This document shows positions 1 to 8,757 of a stretch of DNA of 64,000 bases, one piece after another; the stretch's first letter is position 1; every line of letters starts with the position of its first letter. Position numbers and translations under genes: made by a program. The stretch is from Pantoea latae (GTDB taxonomy: Bacteria; Pseudomonadota; Gammaproteobacteria; Enterobacterales; Enterobacteriaceae). Where the stretch lies: assembly GCF_002077695.1 (NCBI RefSeq), contig NZ_MWUE01000004.1:186001-250000 (forward strand), read 5' to 3'. The notes beneath the pieces are model-generated. The model saw only the letters and a program-made list of their open reading frames with translations. It was not told where the DNA came from and ran no database searches.

Positions 1-614
1 AGCACCATAAAGGGCAGATAGCAGTAAACGATGCCGATATAGACCGCCGTGTTGGTGTAGAGGATCACCAGCGGATGGTCGATGACGCCCAGCCACATCA
101 GAAACCGGTTCAGGATGCCGTTGTTGTTCAGCAGCCCCATCCAGGCGTAGACGCGCACCAGAAACGAGGTCCACGACGGCAGGATCACCAGCAGCAGCAG
201 AATGGTGCGCATCGAGGGTTTGCTGTGCGCCACCGCCCAGGCGAGCGGATAGCCCACCAGCAGGCAGATCAGGGTCGAGACCGCCGCCACCTTCAGCGAC
301 TGCAGATAGGCGTCCACGTAGAGCGGATCGTCGGTTAGCGTCAGGTAGTTGCCGAGATTGAGCACGATGTTGAGCTGATCGTCTGCCCAGCTAATCAGCT
401 CGGTATAGGGCGGAATGGCGCGCGCGATGTCGGCAAAGCTGATCTTCAGCACAATCAAAAACGGCAGCAGGAAAAAGAGCACCAGCCAGACGTAGGGCAG
501 CGCGATCGCCAGCTTGCGGCCGTGACGCATTTTCATGCGCGTCGCCCAGCGCTGCAGCGGCGTGCCGGCCAGGCGCGCGCGCACCGGCTTGCTGGAGTGA
601 AAAAGTTGGCTCAT
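1..614 (-). CDS. potH: Putrescine ABC transporter permease PotH (3' part beyond window)
   Basis: Inner-membrane permease of the PotFGHI putrescine importer. The N-terminal ~204 residues are visible and the frame runs open off the left edge. A basic cytoplasmic N-terminus (residues 1-35) precedes a first membrane span (about 36-55, LPYVWLVLFFLLPF), a periplasmic stretch, and further hydrophobic spans starting near residue 105. The order of spans matches type-I ABC permeases of the PotB/PotH family. ATG at 612-614 lies 9 bp after the potG stop, so potG and potH are co-transcribed. Identification rests on resemblance to enterobacterial PotH and on the potF-potG-potH order. Confidence 0.95.
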   Translation of the reverse strand, partial: MSQLFHSSKPVRARLAGTPLQRWATRMKMRHGRKLAIALPYVWLVLFFLLPFLIVLKISFADIARAIPPYTELISWADDQLNIVLNLGNYLTLTDDPLYVDAYLQSLKVAAVSTLICLLVGYPLAWAVAHSKPSMRTILLLLVILPSWTSFLVRVYAWMGLLNNNGILNRFLMWLGVIDHPLVILYTNTAVYIGIVYCYLPFMV

Positions 615-623
615 TGCGTCTCC

Positions 624-1757
624 TTAAGCCGTCAGCACCACACAGCTGTCGACATCCCAGCAGAGGCGTACTTCGTCGCCCCAGGTCGGCAGCCCTTTGC
701 GGAAGCGATGGGCGTTCTGCAGCTGGGCGCTGATCATCTGGCCGCTTTTCAGCCGCACGTGGAAGATGGAGAGATCGCCGAGATAGGCGATATGCACCAC
801 CTCGCCGACGGCGAAGTTGTAGCCGTCCGCCGGCACCTCGTCGCACAGCATCACTTTTTCCGGGCGCAGCGCGACGTGCACCGGCACGTTATCCAGCACC
901 GAGACGTCGGAGTCGACCTTCAGCGGGTGCACCAGGCCGGGACTGTCGATCACCAGACCATCCTCCTGGCGTTCGCGCAGCATGCCGTTAAAGACGTTCA
1001 CCGAGCCGATAAACTCCGCGCTGTAGACGGTGGTCGGGTGCTCGTAAATCTCTTCTGGCTCGCCGATCTGCACGAATTTGCCGCGGTTCATAATGGCGAT
1101 GCGGCCCGCCATGGTCATCGCCTCTTCCTGGTCGTGGGTCACCATCACGCAGGTGGCGCCGACGCGCTCCAGGATATCCACGACTTCCAGCTGCATCCGG
1201 TCGCGCAGTTTTTTATCCAGCGCGCCCATCGGCTCGTCGAGCAGCAGCAGCTTGGGCCGCTTCGCCAGGCTGCGCGCCAGCGCCACGCGCTGACGCTGGC
1301 CGCCGGAGAGCTGATGCGGCTTGCGCTTCGCGAACTCCTGCATATGCACCAGCGCCAGCATTTCCTGCACCCGCGCGGCGATCTCGCCCTTCGGCAGTTT
1401 GTCCTGCTTCAGGCCGAAGGCGATGTTCTGCTCTACCGTCATATGCGGAAAAAGCGCATAGGACTGGAACATCATATTGACCGGACGCTGATAAGGCGGC
1501 ACGTGCGAGAGGTCCTGGCCGTCCAGCACGATCTGGCCGCTGGTCGGCGGCTCGAAGCCCGCCAGCATGCGCAGCAGGGTCGATTTTCCGCAGCCGGAGG
1601 CGCCGAGCAGTGCGAAAATTTCGCCTTTATAGATGGTGAGGCTGACGTCGTCGACGGCGTGCTGGCCGTCGAACGATTTGGTCAGGTTGCGGATCTCCAG
1701 CAGCGGCGTTAACGCTTTTGCGGTTTTAGGTTGAGGACGAGGGATCGCGTCGTTCAC
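624..1757 (-). CDS. potG: Putrescine ABC transporter ATP-binding protein PotG
   Basis: Cytoplasmic ATPase of the PotFGHI putrescine importer, 377 residues, the usual length. Walker A is GASGCGKST (residues 52-60), the signature LSGGQ lies at 150-154 and Walker B LLLDEP at 171-176. The C-terminal ~130 residues form the TOBE-type regulatory domain of the spermidine/putrescine ATPases. The start is GTG at 1755-1757, encoding MNDAIPRPQ, as in other enterobacterial PotG proteins. It is the second gene after potF, separated from it by a hairpin that may lower its expression. Confidence 0.97.
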   Translation of the reverse strand: MNDAIPRPQPKTAKALTPLLEIRNLTKSFDGQHAVDDVSLTIYKGEIFALLGASGCGKSTLLRMLAGFEPPTSGQIVLDGQDLSHVPPYQRPVNMMFQSYALFPHMTVEQNIAFGLKQDKLPKGEIAARVQEMLALVHMQEFAKRKPHQLSGGQRQRVALARSLAKRPKLLLLDEPMGALDKKLRDRMQLEVVDILERVGATCVMVTHDQEEAMTMAGRIAIMNRGKFVQIGEPEEIYEHPTTVYSAEFIGSVNVFNGMLRERQEDGLVIDSPGLVHPLKVDSDVSVLDNVPVHVALRPEKVMLCDEVPADGYNFAVGEVVHIAYLGDLSIFHVRLKSGQMISAQLQNAHRFRKGLPTWGDEVRLCWDVDSCVVLTA

Positions 1758-1801
1758 TAACAGTTCACTCCGGTCTACGCGGAACGGCTGAGCCAGCCGC
1801 T

Positions 1802-1839
1802 AAAAAAAGGAAAACAGAGGCCAGCGCAGCGCCTCTGTT
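1802..1839 (-). terminator. Intercistronic hairpin/attenuator between potF and potG
   Basis: A perfect 9-bp stem (AACAGAGGC / GCCTCTGTT, 1813-1839) lies between the potF stop and the potG start. On the minus strand it is followed by TTTTCC and a run of seven T. This looks like a leaky terminator that would make more binding protein (PotF) than ATPase and permease, as is common in ABC importers. The structure is seen; the partial read-through is inferred. Confidence 0.7.
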
Positions 1840-1874
1840 CCAGGTTGTTAACGTTCGGGTGCGCTAAACGCGGC

Positions 1875-2981
1875 TTATTTCCCGCTTTTCACGCGCGTCC
1901 ACGCGCGGGTGCGCGCGCGATCCAGCTTCGGATCCTGCACCTTCAGCACAAACAGCTTCGACATCGCCTCCGGCGTCGGGAAGATACCCGGGTTGTTGCG
2001 GATGTCAGCGTTGATCAGCGGCAGCGACGCCTTGTTACCGTTAGCGTAGGACATCTTGTTGGAAACGTCGGCAATGACTTTCGGATCCATGATGTAGTTC
2101 AGCCATTGATAGGCGGCGTCGAGGTTTTTCGCATCTTTCGGGATCGCCATCATGTCGAAAAAGGCGAGCGCGCCCTCTTTCGGCACGCTATAGGCGAGAT
2201 GGACGCCGTTTTTCGCCTGCTCGGCACGGTTTTTCGCCTGCAGAATATCGCCCGACCAGCCGATGGCAACGCAGGTGTTGCCGTTTGCCAGATCGTTGAT
2301 GTACTGCGACGAGTGGAAGTAGCGAATGCTGGGGCGCAGCTTCAGCAGCAGATCGGTCGCCGCGCCGGAGTAGTCTTTGGCGTCGCTGCTGTTAGGATCT
2401 TTGCCGAGATAGTTAAGCACGGTGGCGAAAATCTCTTCCGGCGCGTCGAGGAAGGAGACGCCGCAGCTTTTCAGCTTCTCGAGGTTTTCCGGCTTCAGCA
2501 CCAGATCCCAGCTGTTGACCGGCGCGTCGGTGCCCAGCGCGGCTTTCACCTTGTCGACGTTATAGCCGATGCCGGTGGTGCCCCACAGGTAAGGGATGGC
2601 GTATTTATTGTCGGGATCGTGCTGCGCCACCTTCTTCATCAGCTCAGGATCGAGGTTTTTGTAGTTCGGCAGCTTGCTCTTGTCCAGCTCCTGGAATACG
2701 CCGGACTGCAGCTGACGCGCCAGAAAGCTGGAGGATGGCACCACCACGTCGTAGCCGGTGCTGCCCGCCATCAGTTTGCCTTCCAGCACCTCGTTAGAGT
2801 CAAACACGTCGTAAACCACTTTAATGCCGGACGCTTTCTCAAAATTGGGAACGGTGTCCGCCGAGATATAATCTGACCAGTTATAAACGTGCAGCGTTTT
2901 ATCTTCCGCCATTGAGCCTGCAGAGGCGACCATCAGTACGCCGGCGATCGCACCTGACAACCATTTTTTTTGAGTAGACAT
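1875..2981 (-). CDS. potF: Periplasmic putrescine-binding protein PotF
   Basis: Periplasmic substrate-binding protein that delivers putrescine to PotGHI. The mature part begins near EDKTLHVYNWSDYI, the hallmark of the PotD/PotF family, after a signal peptide MSTQKKWLSGAIAGVLMVAS ending AGSMA. Length is 368 residues, near the usual 370. The frame is open further upstream, to 3065, but the ATG at 2981 is preferred because it begins a clean signal peptide and has an AGGAGG ribosome-binding site about 8 nt upstream. First gene of the potFGH(I) unit. Confidence 0.96.
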   Translation of the reverse strand: MSTQKKWLSGAIAGVLMVASAGSMAEDKTLHVYNWSDYISADTVPNFEKASGIKVVYDVFDSNEVLEGKLMAGSTGYDVVVPSSSFLARQLQSGVFQELDKSKLPNYKNLDPELMKKVAQHDPDNKYAIPYLWGTTGIGYNVDKVKAALGTDAPVNSWDLVLKPENLEKLKSCGVSFLDAPEEIFATVLNYLGKDPNSSDAKDYSGAATDLLLKLRPSIRYFHSSQYINDLANGNTCVAIGWSGDILQAKNRAEQAKNGVHLAYSVPKEGALAFFDMMAIPKDAKNLDAAYQWLNYIMDPKVIADVSNKMSYANGNKASLPLINADIRNNPGIFPTPEAMSKLFVLKVQDPKLDRARTRAWTRVKSGK

Positions 2982-3302
2982 CTTTTTAGTTCCTCCTGAG
3001 CGGATCATCACCACCGGGTCAACGCGGATCCCTGCATGGCAAGCTGTGCGCGAATTCAAGGACACAATGAATCAATATTCACTGAGAGTTTAATAGTAAA
3101 AACTGATACCTGCGCTGCGGATCCACGTCTCATGCAGCCCCGCAAGAATAGCCCCCCGCCCCTGCCGCTGCCATACCCCAGCGTAAAAAACGCCTTTTAG
3201 CGACAGGTTATGCATGTTTGTGCTATGTGGTCTGGCAGGATTGGCATAAAGCACGAGAAATATCTGGCAGTAAAGGGCGAAATGCAGAATAAAAAATGGT
3301 GG
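2982..3302 (-). promoter_or_regulatory. potF upstream region
   Basis: About 320 bp between potF and the ybjN terminator, with no credible gene on either strand. It must hold the potF promoter. The only clear element is the strong AGGAGG ribosome-binding site next to the potF start. No regulator site could be assigned with confidence. Confidence 0.5.
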
Positions 3303-3337
3303 CGCAAAAATAGAAACTGCCGCATAAAGCGGCAGTT
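3303..3337 (-). terminator. Rho-independent terminator of the ybjC-nfsA-rimK-ybjN operon
   Basis: A 9-bp stem AACTGCCGC / GCGGCAGTT (3315-3323 with 3329-3337) and 5-nt loop lies 24 bp past the ybjN stop. On the minus strand it is followed by TCTATTTTT. On the plus strand it is followed by six A. Confidence 0.8.
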
Positions 3338-3361
3338 AAAAAAGCAGGAAAATGGGGGTGC

Positions 3362-3841
3362 TTAGTGCAGCAGCGAATGGCTGAAGCTGACCGGCGCGCG
3401 CTCTTCTTCTTCGCCCATCATCAGCAGATTATTGGCGAACGCTTCCATGATCACCATCGAAACCTGCTCTTCGCTCTGCTTCATAAAGCTGGCGAACTGG
3501 CCAAAGGTCAGACCGGCGCTGGTGGCGAGGGACTGGCAGACAATCAGCTTCGGCAGATTGTCATCCTGAATGTCGACAAAGGCTTTCACCGTCAGCGAGC
3601 TGGCGTTGATCTGCGACAGATCGCCGACCAGCGGGATCAGCGCCGTCGGCTTCACCTCCGCCAGCGCGGAGAAGAGAATGACGTTGTCGACCAGATCGAT
3701 TTTGGCGTCAAACACCCCATCGAAATTTTGCATGTGCGGCAGATGAAGTGCCTGACAGGCATCACATTCGAACCAGGTGATATTTTGCTGATCCAGCCAG
3801 CGACGCAACAGGTCGATATCCGGAACGACAAGAGAATCCAT
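3362..3841 (-). CDS. ybjN: YbjN family protein
   Basis: 159-residue cytoplasmic protein of the YbjN (type III secretion chaperone-like fold) family, reported in E. coli to affect motility, biofilm and stress responses; its biochemical role is not known. The conserved stretch CQALHLPHMQNFDGVFDAK (about residues 29-47) is diagnostic, and the C-terminal half SEEQVSMVIMEA also matches. It is the last gene of ybjC-nfsA-rimK-ybjN, 87 bp after rimK, and is followed by a strong terminator. Confidence 0.93.
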   Translation of the reverse strand: MDSLVVPDIDLLRRWLDQQNITWFECDACQALHLPHMQNFDGVFDAKIDLVDNVILFSALAEVKPTALIPLVGDLSQINASSLTVKAFVDIQDDNLPKLIVCQSLATSAGLTFGQFASFMKQSEEQVSMVIMEAFANNLLMMGEEEERAPVSFSHSLLH

Positions 3842-3928
3842 CGTAGTGTCCCAAGGGGTGAATAAACAGGCGACTAAGCTTACGGAAAAAAAGGGCGGGA
3901 CGCTACGAAAACTGCTGAAAAGCGCGCG

Positions 3929-4831
3929 TCAGCCGCCGGTTTTAAGAGTGAAGCCGGGCAAAGCGTTGCGCTCAATCCAGCCGATCATCAGAGCGGCGAT
4001 ATCGAGGCCGGTGGTAGTTTCGATCCCCTCCAGCCCAGGGGAGGCGTTGACCTCCATCACCAGCGGCCCGCGTCGGGCGCGCAGGATATCAACGCCCGCA
4101 ACCGCCAGCCCCAGCGTCGCCGCCGCTTTCACCGCCATATCGCGCTCCTGCGGGGTGATCTCCACCGCGCGCGCGGTGCCGCCGCGATGCAGGTTAGAGC
4201 GGAAATCGCCCTCTTTCGCCTTGCGCTCAATCGCCGCCACCACCTCATCGCCGATCACCAGACAGCGCAGGTCGCGTCCCTGCGCTTCCTGAATAAACTC
4301 CTGCACCAGAATATGGGCGTTGAGGCCGCGAAAGGCATCAATCACGCTCTCCGCCGCCTGGCGTGTCTCCGCCAGCACCACGCCGATGCCCTGCGTGCCT
4401 TCCACCAGCTTCACCACCAGCGGCGCGCCGCCCACCATAGCGATCAGATCCTGAGTGTCGTCCGGCGACGAGGCGAAGCCGGTTACCGGCATATCGATTC
4501 CCTGACGCGCCAGCAGCTGCAGCGAGCGCAGCTTATCGCGCGCACGGGCGATCGCCAGCGACTCGTTGAGCGGATAGCTGCCGCACATCTCGAACTGGCG
4601 CAGCACCGCGGTGCCGTAAAAGGTAATGGCCGGGCCGATGCGCGGGATCACCGCGTCGAAATGGCCCAGCGGTTCACCGCGATAGTGCACCGTCGGCGAC
4701 GCTGGATTGATGTTCATGTAGCAGGAGAGCGGATCGATGACCTGAATCTCATGCCCGCGCCGCTCGCCCACTTCGCATAAACGGCGGCAGGAGTAGAGCG
4801 TCGGATCGCGCGACAATATAGCGATTTTCAT
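3929..4831 (-). CDS. rimK: Ribosomal protein S6 glutamate ligase RimK
   Basis: ATP-grasp ligase that adds glutamate residues to the C-terminus of ribosomal protein S6 (and makes poly-glutamate in vitro). 300 residues from the second Met, giving [14 protein letters not shown], the family's standard N-terminus. Conserved blocks include [13 protein letters not shown] (substrate-side domain), [13 protein letters not shown] (ATP-grasp loop) and [14 protein letters not shown] (metal/ATP-binding C-terminal motif). It lies 18 bp after nfsA in the same operon. The adjacent upstream ATG (4834) is an equally possible start, with one extra Met. Confidence 0.96.
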   Translation of the reverse strand: MKIAILSRDPTLYSCRRLCEVGERRGHEIQVIDPLSCYMNINPASPTVHYRGEPLGHFDAVIPRIGPAITFYGTAVLRQFEMCGSYPLNESLAIARARDKLRSLQLLARQGIDMPVTGFASSPDDTQDLIAMVGGAPLVVKLVEGTQGIGVVLAETRQAAESVIDAFRGLNAHILVQEFIQEAQGRDLRCLVIGDEVVAAIERKAKEGDFRSNLHRGGTARAVEITPQERDMAVKAAATLGLAVAGVDILRARRGPLVMEVNASPGLEGIETTTGLDIAALMIGWIERNALPGFTLKTGG

Positions 4832-4849
4832 CATCGATCCTCGTGCCGG

Positions 4850-5572
4850 TTAGCGCGTTGCCCAGCCCTGCTGATGCAGGTAGTCGAGCATAAAGGGGCG
4901 CGTCTCTTTGACGATCAGGCGCTGGATCAGCTCGCTCCAGGTTTCGCTGCGCTGATTGCTGTCGCGCTGTTCGTAGTAGATCGCCGTGCGGCTGTCGTAG
5001 TCGGCCAGCACCTGCGGATCGACCGGCTGATAGCGGTTTTCATGCACCAGCATCGCCTGCGGCAGACGCGGTTTAACGTCGGGCACCGCGTCGGGATAGC
5101 CGATGCAGAAGCCGAACAGCGGCAGCACGAATTTCGGCAGGCCGAGCAGCTCGGTAACCTGCGCGATATTGTTGCGGATGCCGCCGATAAAGACGCCGCC
5201 CAGGCCGAGCGATTCGGCGGCGACCATGGCGTTCTGCGCCATCAGCGCGGTGTCGACGCAGCCGAGCAGCAGCTGCTCGGCGCGGCCCAGCTGCGCGTCC
5301 GGGCAAATTTGCAGATGACGGTTGAAGTCGGCGCAGAACACCCAGAATTCCGCCGCGTCCGCGACCCACTGTTGGCCGCCGGTCAGCTGGACCAGCTGCT
5401 GACGCAGCGCGGGATCGGTAATGCGCACAATAGAAGAGCACTGTAGAAAGCTGGAGGTGGACGCCGATTGCGCCGCGGCGATAATCGCCTCACGCTGTTC
5501 CGCGCTAATCGCCTGGTCGGTAAAGGCACGAATGGAACGGTGGCTGCACAATAGATCGATAGTCGGTGTCAT
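4850..5572 (-). CDS. nfsA: Oxygen-insensitive NADPH nitroreductase NfsA
   Basis: FMN-dependent NADPH oxidoreductase that reduces nitroaromatics and quinones by two electrons. 240 residues, the standard NfsA length. The N-terminal CSHRSIRAFTDQAIS and the SASTSSFLQCSSIVR segment are the FMN-binding signatures of the NfsA/Frp group; GLGGVFIGGIRN follows in the core. Its ATG overlaps the ybjC stop (TAATG), so the two are translationally coupled. In E. coli the operon is in the SoxRS/MarA regulon; no marbox could be confirmed here. Confidence 0.96.
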   Translation of the reverse strand: MTPTIDLLCSHRSIRAFTDQAISAEQREAIIAAAQSASTSSFLQCSSIVRITDPALRQQLVQLTGGQQWVADAAEFWVFCADFNRHLQICPDAQLGRAEQLLLGCVDTALMAQNAMVAAESLGLGGVFIGGIRNNIAQVTELLGLPKFVLPLFGFCIGYPDAVPDVKPRLPQAMLVHENRYQPVDPQVLADYDSRTAIYYEQRDSNQRSETWSELIQRLIVKETRPFMLDYLHQQGWATR

Positions 5573-5841
5573 TAAGGTCTCCGGCGAGTCTTGTTGTTGT
5601 TAGTGGTGCGACCAAACAGCTGCGGCGCCATGGCTCGGGCGGTACGCCACATCATCAGCCAGGCGGCGGGCAGCATCAGCAGAATGCCCACCATCAGCAG
5701 CGCGGTCGCCAGCGTCTTGCTGTCAAGGTGCGCGGGCAGCGGTAGCCAGCGGTTAGCCAGCAGCAGCGCGCAGAGCGCCATCAGGCCGCCGAGCGCCTCC
5801 ATCAGCAGCAGAGCTTTGGGTAAACGTGCCAGTGGGGTCAT
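5572..5841 (-). CDS. ybjC: Small inner-membrane protein YbjC
   Basis: 89-residue protein with two predicted membrane spans (about residues 10-30 and 46-66, the latter with LLMVGILLMLPAAWLMM). Resembles E. coli YbjC (DUF1418), whose function is unknown. First gene of ybjC-nfsA-rimK-ybjN. The C-terminus TTNNNKTRRRP differs from E. coli. Its stop codon overlaps the nfsA start by one base. Confidence 0.9.
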   Translation of the reverse strand: MTPLARLPKALLLMEALGGLMALCALLLANRWLPLPAHLDSKTLATALLMVGILLMLPAAWLMMWRTARAMAPQLFGRTTNNNKTRRRP

Positions 5842-5992
5842 GGCGTTCTCCTGGGTCGCACCGGGTTCAGGCCGCTAATTATGGTCAAGCTTCACAAACT
5901 TGCATAGGCGGCGCGCATCAGACTAACAGGCATTTCCCGCTTTCTTTAAGCGGTTCGAGCGGGCATGATATTGACTATCCGTTCTGAACTTA

Positions 5993-6008
5993 TGTGACAT
6001 GGGTCACA
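5993..6008. promoter_or_regulatory. CRP-type palindrome between ybjC and grxA
   Basis: TGTGA-CATGGG-TCACA is an exact match to the CRP core consensus TGTGA-N6-TCACA. It sits 28 bp upstream of the grxA start and about 150 bp upstream of ybjC. A downstream position such as this is compatible with repression of grxA or with binding to a remote promoter. FNR binding (TTGAT-N4-ATCAA) is a poorer fit. The match is seen; occupancy is inferred. Confidence 0.55.
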
Positions 6009-6036
6009 TTGTAGAACCTGAATTAAGGAGCGTTTC

Positions 6037-6294
6037 ATGGTTACTGTGATTTTTGGTCGTCCAGGCTGCCCCTACTGCGTGCGTGCGAAAGAGCTGGCCG
6101 ACAAGCTCAGCGCCGAGCGCGACGACTTTAGCTATCAGTATGTGGATATCCAGGCAGAAGGCATCACCAAAGCGGATCTGGAAAAGAGCGCGGGCAAACC
6201 GGTAAGCACCGTGCCGCAGATTTTTGTGGATGAGCAGCATATCGGCGGTTACACCGATTTCGCCGCCTGGAGCAAAGAGAATCTAGGCGCGTAA
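6037..6294 (+). CDS. grxA: Glutaredoxin 1
   Basis: Glutathione-dependent cytoplasmic dithiol reductase for ribonucleotide reductase, OxyR and other disulfides. 85 residues, as in E. coli. The catalytic CPYC is at residues 11-14, and the TVPQIFVDEQHIGGYTDF block carries the cis-Pro and glutathione-binding residues. The ATG follows a TAAGGAG ribosome-binding site by 8 nt. Divergent from ybjC and followed at once by a hairpin terminator. OxyR control is known in E. coli but no OxyR site was confirmed here. Confidence 0.97.
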   Translation: MVTVIFGRPGCPYCVRAKELADKLSAERDDFSYQYVDIQAEGITKADLEKSAGKPVSTVPQIFVDEQHIGGYTDFAAWSKENLGA

Positions 6295-6312
6295 GGCGTC
6301 AATGCACAGCTA

Positions 6313-6335
6313 ACGGGCCGCTTCGGCCCGTTTTT
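6313..6335 (+). terminator. grxA terminator
   Basis: Stem ACGGGCCG / CGGCCCGT with a 3-nt loop, followed by TTTTT, 18 bp after the grxA stop. Confidence 0.85.
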
Positions 6336-6345
6336 CATTCTGGCG

Positions 6346-6702
6346 TCAGCGCCAGACGATACGCGCCAGACGCACCAGCAGCGCGCCGCTGCCCGCCCAG
6401 AAGAGTGCGCTCAGGCTCCAGGTAGAGAGCATCAGCCAGCTGGTGTGCGCCAGCAGCGCGTTGTTAAGCAGCAGCACGCCGAGCAGCGTGCCCCATAGCG
6501 CCATCAGCAGCGTGCTTTTTAGCGGGCTTTGCGCATGCAGCAGCGCCATCACCACGCCAGGCAGTAAAAACAGCAGCAGTTCAGGCTGGCCGCGCAGCGG
6601 CGTATTGCCGACCAGCCAGAAACGATGAGCATAAATAAACACCAGACTATAGAGCGCAACGCCGAGCATTGCCCCCGTCCAGCGCAGCGAACGCTGTGGC
6701 AT
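6346..6702 (-). CDS. ybjM: Inner-membrane protein YbjM
   Basis: About 118 residues, mostly hydrophobic, with about four predicted membrane spans. Resembles E. coli YbjM in the PELLLFLLPGVV block and the C-terminal SALFWAGSGALL segment, and occupies the same place between grxA and ybjL. Function unknown. The start at 6702 (MPQRSLRW) has GTGGGG as a ribosome-binding site; the frame extends nine codons upstream to 6729 but with no better site. Convergent with grxA. Confidence 0.75.
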   Translation of the reverse strand: MPQRSLRWTGAMLGVALYSLVFIYAHRFWLVGNTPLRGQPELLLFLLPGVVMALLHAQSPLKSTLLMALWGTLLGVLLLNNALLAHTSWLMLSTWSLSALFWAGSGALLVRLARIVWR

Positions 6703-6949
6703 ATCACCCCACTTGTTGAAAATTATCACAATGACAATAACCTGCCGCGATCTGGTGGAAATAAAATGAAACAGGCCAGGGGCTGAATGACGTTTTCAGC
6801 GCATGGCTGAGGGTGATTTTTATGATTAGAATGTCTGCCGTTTCAGAGTGGCCTGTTTGGGTAAATAGCAGGCTCACCGCGCGGCCTGCACAAGATAGCG
6901 AAAAACAGGCCTGTCATCAACAGCTTACACGTAAACAAGAAGTTAAACA

Positions 6950-8638
6950 GTGAACATAAACGTCGCAGATTTGTTAAGCGGAAATGACGTTCTGTTATTA
7001 TTTGTCGTTTTAGCGCTCGGACTCTGTCTGGGTAAATTACGCCTGGGTTCGGTGCAGTTAGGAAATTCCATCGGCGTATTAGTGGTTTCTTTATTACTCG
7101 GGCAGCAGCACTTCGCGATTAATACCGCCGCGCTGAGCCTGGGCTTTATGCTGTTTATTTTTTGCGTCGGCGTAGAGGCGGGCCCCAACTTTTTCTCGAT
7201 TTTCTTCCGCGACGGAAAAAACTATTTTCTGCTGGCGATGGTGATGGTGGTCAGCGCGCTGCTGCTGGCGCTCGGCTTTGGCAAGCTGTTCGGCTGGGAT
7301 ATCGGCCTGACGGCGGGCATGCTGGCGGGGTCGATGACCTCCACGCCGGTGCTGGTGGGCGCCGGCGACACGCTGCGGCAAAGTATAAACGACCGCGCTC
7401 AGCTGGCGCTGATGCAGGATCATCTCTCTCTCGGCTATGCCCTCACCTATCTGGTGGGCCTGGTGAGTTTAATTTTTGGCGCGCGCTACCTGCCGCGCCT
7501 GCAGCATCAGGATTTGCCGACCTGCGCGCAGCAGATCGCGCGCGAGCGCGGGCTCGACGCCGACAGCCAGCGCAAGGTTTTTCTGCCGGTGATCCGCGCC
7601 TATCGCGTCGGCCCGGAGCTGGTGGCATGGAGCGGCGGCAAGAACCTGCGCGAGCTGGGCATCTACCGCCAGACCGGCTGCTATATCGAGCGCATTCGCC
7701 GCAACGGCATACTGGCCAGCCCGGACGGCGACGCGGTGTTGCAGCTTGGCGACGATATTTCGCTGGTGGGCTACCCCGACGCCCACGCGCGCCTCGACGC
7801 CAGCTTCCGCAACGGCAAAGAGGTTTTTGACCGCGATCTGCTCGATATGCGCATCGTCACGGAAGAGATTGTGGTGAAAAACCACAACGCGGTGAACAAG
7901 CGCCTTAGCAAACTCAACCTGACCGATCACGGCTGCTTCCTGAACCGGGTGATCCGCAGCCAGATTGAGATGCCGATCGACGACAGCATTATGCTGCACA
8001 AGGGCGATATCCTGCAGGTCAGCGGCGAGGCGAAGCGCGTGAAAAACGTGGCGGACCGCATCGGCTTTATCGCCATTCACAGTCAGGTAACCGATCTGCT
8101 GGCGTTCTGCGCCTTCTTTATCGTCGGGCTGATGATCGGGCTGATTACCTTTCAGTTCAGCAACTTCAGCTTCGGCATCGGCAACGCCGCCGGGCTGCTG
8201 TTCGCCGGCATTATGCTCGGCTTCCTGCGCGCCAACCATCCGACCTTCGGCTATATCCCGCAGGGGGCACTGACCATGGTGAAGGAGTTTGGGCTGATGG
8301 TATTTATGGCGGGCGTCGGCCTGAGCGCCGGCAGCGGCATCAATCACGGGCTCGGCAGCGAAGGCGCGCTGATGCTGCTGTGCGGCCTGCTGGTGAGTTT
8401 GCTGCCGGTGGTGATCTGCTATCTGTTCGGCGCCTACGTGCTGCGTATGAACCGCGCGCTGCTGTTTGGCGCCATTATGGGCGCCCGCACCTGCGCGCCG
8501 GCAATGGAGATTATCTGCGATACGGCGCGCAGCAATATTCCGGCGCTCGGCTACGCAGGCACCTACGCCATCGCCAACGTGCTGCTGACGCTGGCCGGCA
8601 CGCTGATTGTGATTATCTGGCCGATTTTGCCCTTATAA
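6950..8638 (+). CDS. ybjL: Putative transporter YbjL (aspartate:alanine exchanger family)
   Basis: 562-residue inner-membrane transporter of the AspT/YidE-YbjL family. Two hydrophobic halves (about residues 10-185 and 385-560) flank two soluble TrkA-C (RCK C-terminal) domains, with [15 protein letters not shown] in the first and [14 protein letters not shown] in the second. The GAGDTLR and [11 protein letters not shown] motifs are the re-entrant family signatures. Substrate not established. The start is GTG (6950), giving MNINVADLL, as in homologues. The rybB sRNA gene follows it. Confidence 0.95.
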   Translation: MNINVADLLSGNDVLLLFVVLALGLCLGKLRLGSVQLGNSIGVLVVSLLLGQQHFAINTAALSLGFMLFIFCVGVEAGPNFFSIFFRDGKNYFLLAMVMVVSALLLALGFGKLFGWDIGLTAGMLAGSMTSTPVLVGAGDTLRQSINDRAQLALMQDHLSLGYALTYLVGLVSLIFGARYLPRLQHQDLPTCAQQIARERGLDADSQRKVFLPVIRAYRVGPELVAWSGGKNLRELGIYRQTGCYIERIRRNGILASPDGDAVLQLGDDISLVGYPDAHARLDASFRNGKEVFDRDLLDMRIVTEEIVVKNHNAVNKRLSKLNLTDHGCFLNRVIRSQIEMPIDDSIMLHKGDILQVSGEAKRVKNVADRIGFIAIHSQVTDLLAFCAFFIVGLMIGLITFQFSNFSFGIGNAAGLLFAGIMLGFLRANHPTFGYIPQGALTMVKEFGLMVFMAGVGLSAGSGINHGLGSEGALMLLCGLLVSLLPVVICYLFGAYVLRMNRALLFGAIMGARTCAPAMEIICDTARSNIPALGYAGTYAIANVLLTLAGTLIVIIWPILPL

Positions 8639-8657
8639 AATTTTTTTGACTCAGTCC

Positions 8658-8686
8658 AGAACTTTTTTGTTAAGACCGAGTCTGAA
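8658..8686 (+). promoter_or_regulatory. sigmaE promoter of rybB
   Basis: The -35 element AGAACTT (8658-8664) and -10 element TCTGAA (8681-8686) are separated by 16 bp. This fits the sigmaE (RpoE) consensus GGAACTT-N15/16-TCTGA. The first base of the conserved RybB 5' end (8692) lies 5 bp past the -10 element. Confidence 0.85.
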
Positions 8687-8691
8687 TATGT

Positions 8692-8757
8692 GCCACTGCT
8701 TTTCTTTGAAATCCCCAAATTGTGGAGCCCGCCAGTTTTTTACTGACGGGTTTTTTT
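8692..8757 (+). ncRNA. rybB: RybB small regulatory RNA
   Basis: Hfq-dependent sRNA of the envelope-stress response that represses outer-membrane protein mRNAs. The 5' end GCCACTGCTTTTCTTTGA matches the conserved RybB seed, followed by CCCCA...TTGTGGAG as in E. coli. The RNA ends in a hairpin (8728-8750, CCCGcCAGT / ACTGaCGGG, one mismatch) and seven T. At about 66 nt it is shorter than E. coli RybB (about 79 nt); the terminator loop differs. A sigmaE promoter is directly upstream, and the position beside ybjL is conserved. Confidence 0.93.

Noticed and set aside
522-1712. 396-codon open frame on the plus strand opposite potG
   Set aside because: It lies fully antisense to a certain gene, has no family resemblance and a His/Gln/Arg-rich composition typical of the complement of GC-rich coding DNA. 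The same holds for many long antisense frames in the window.
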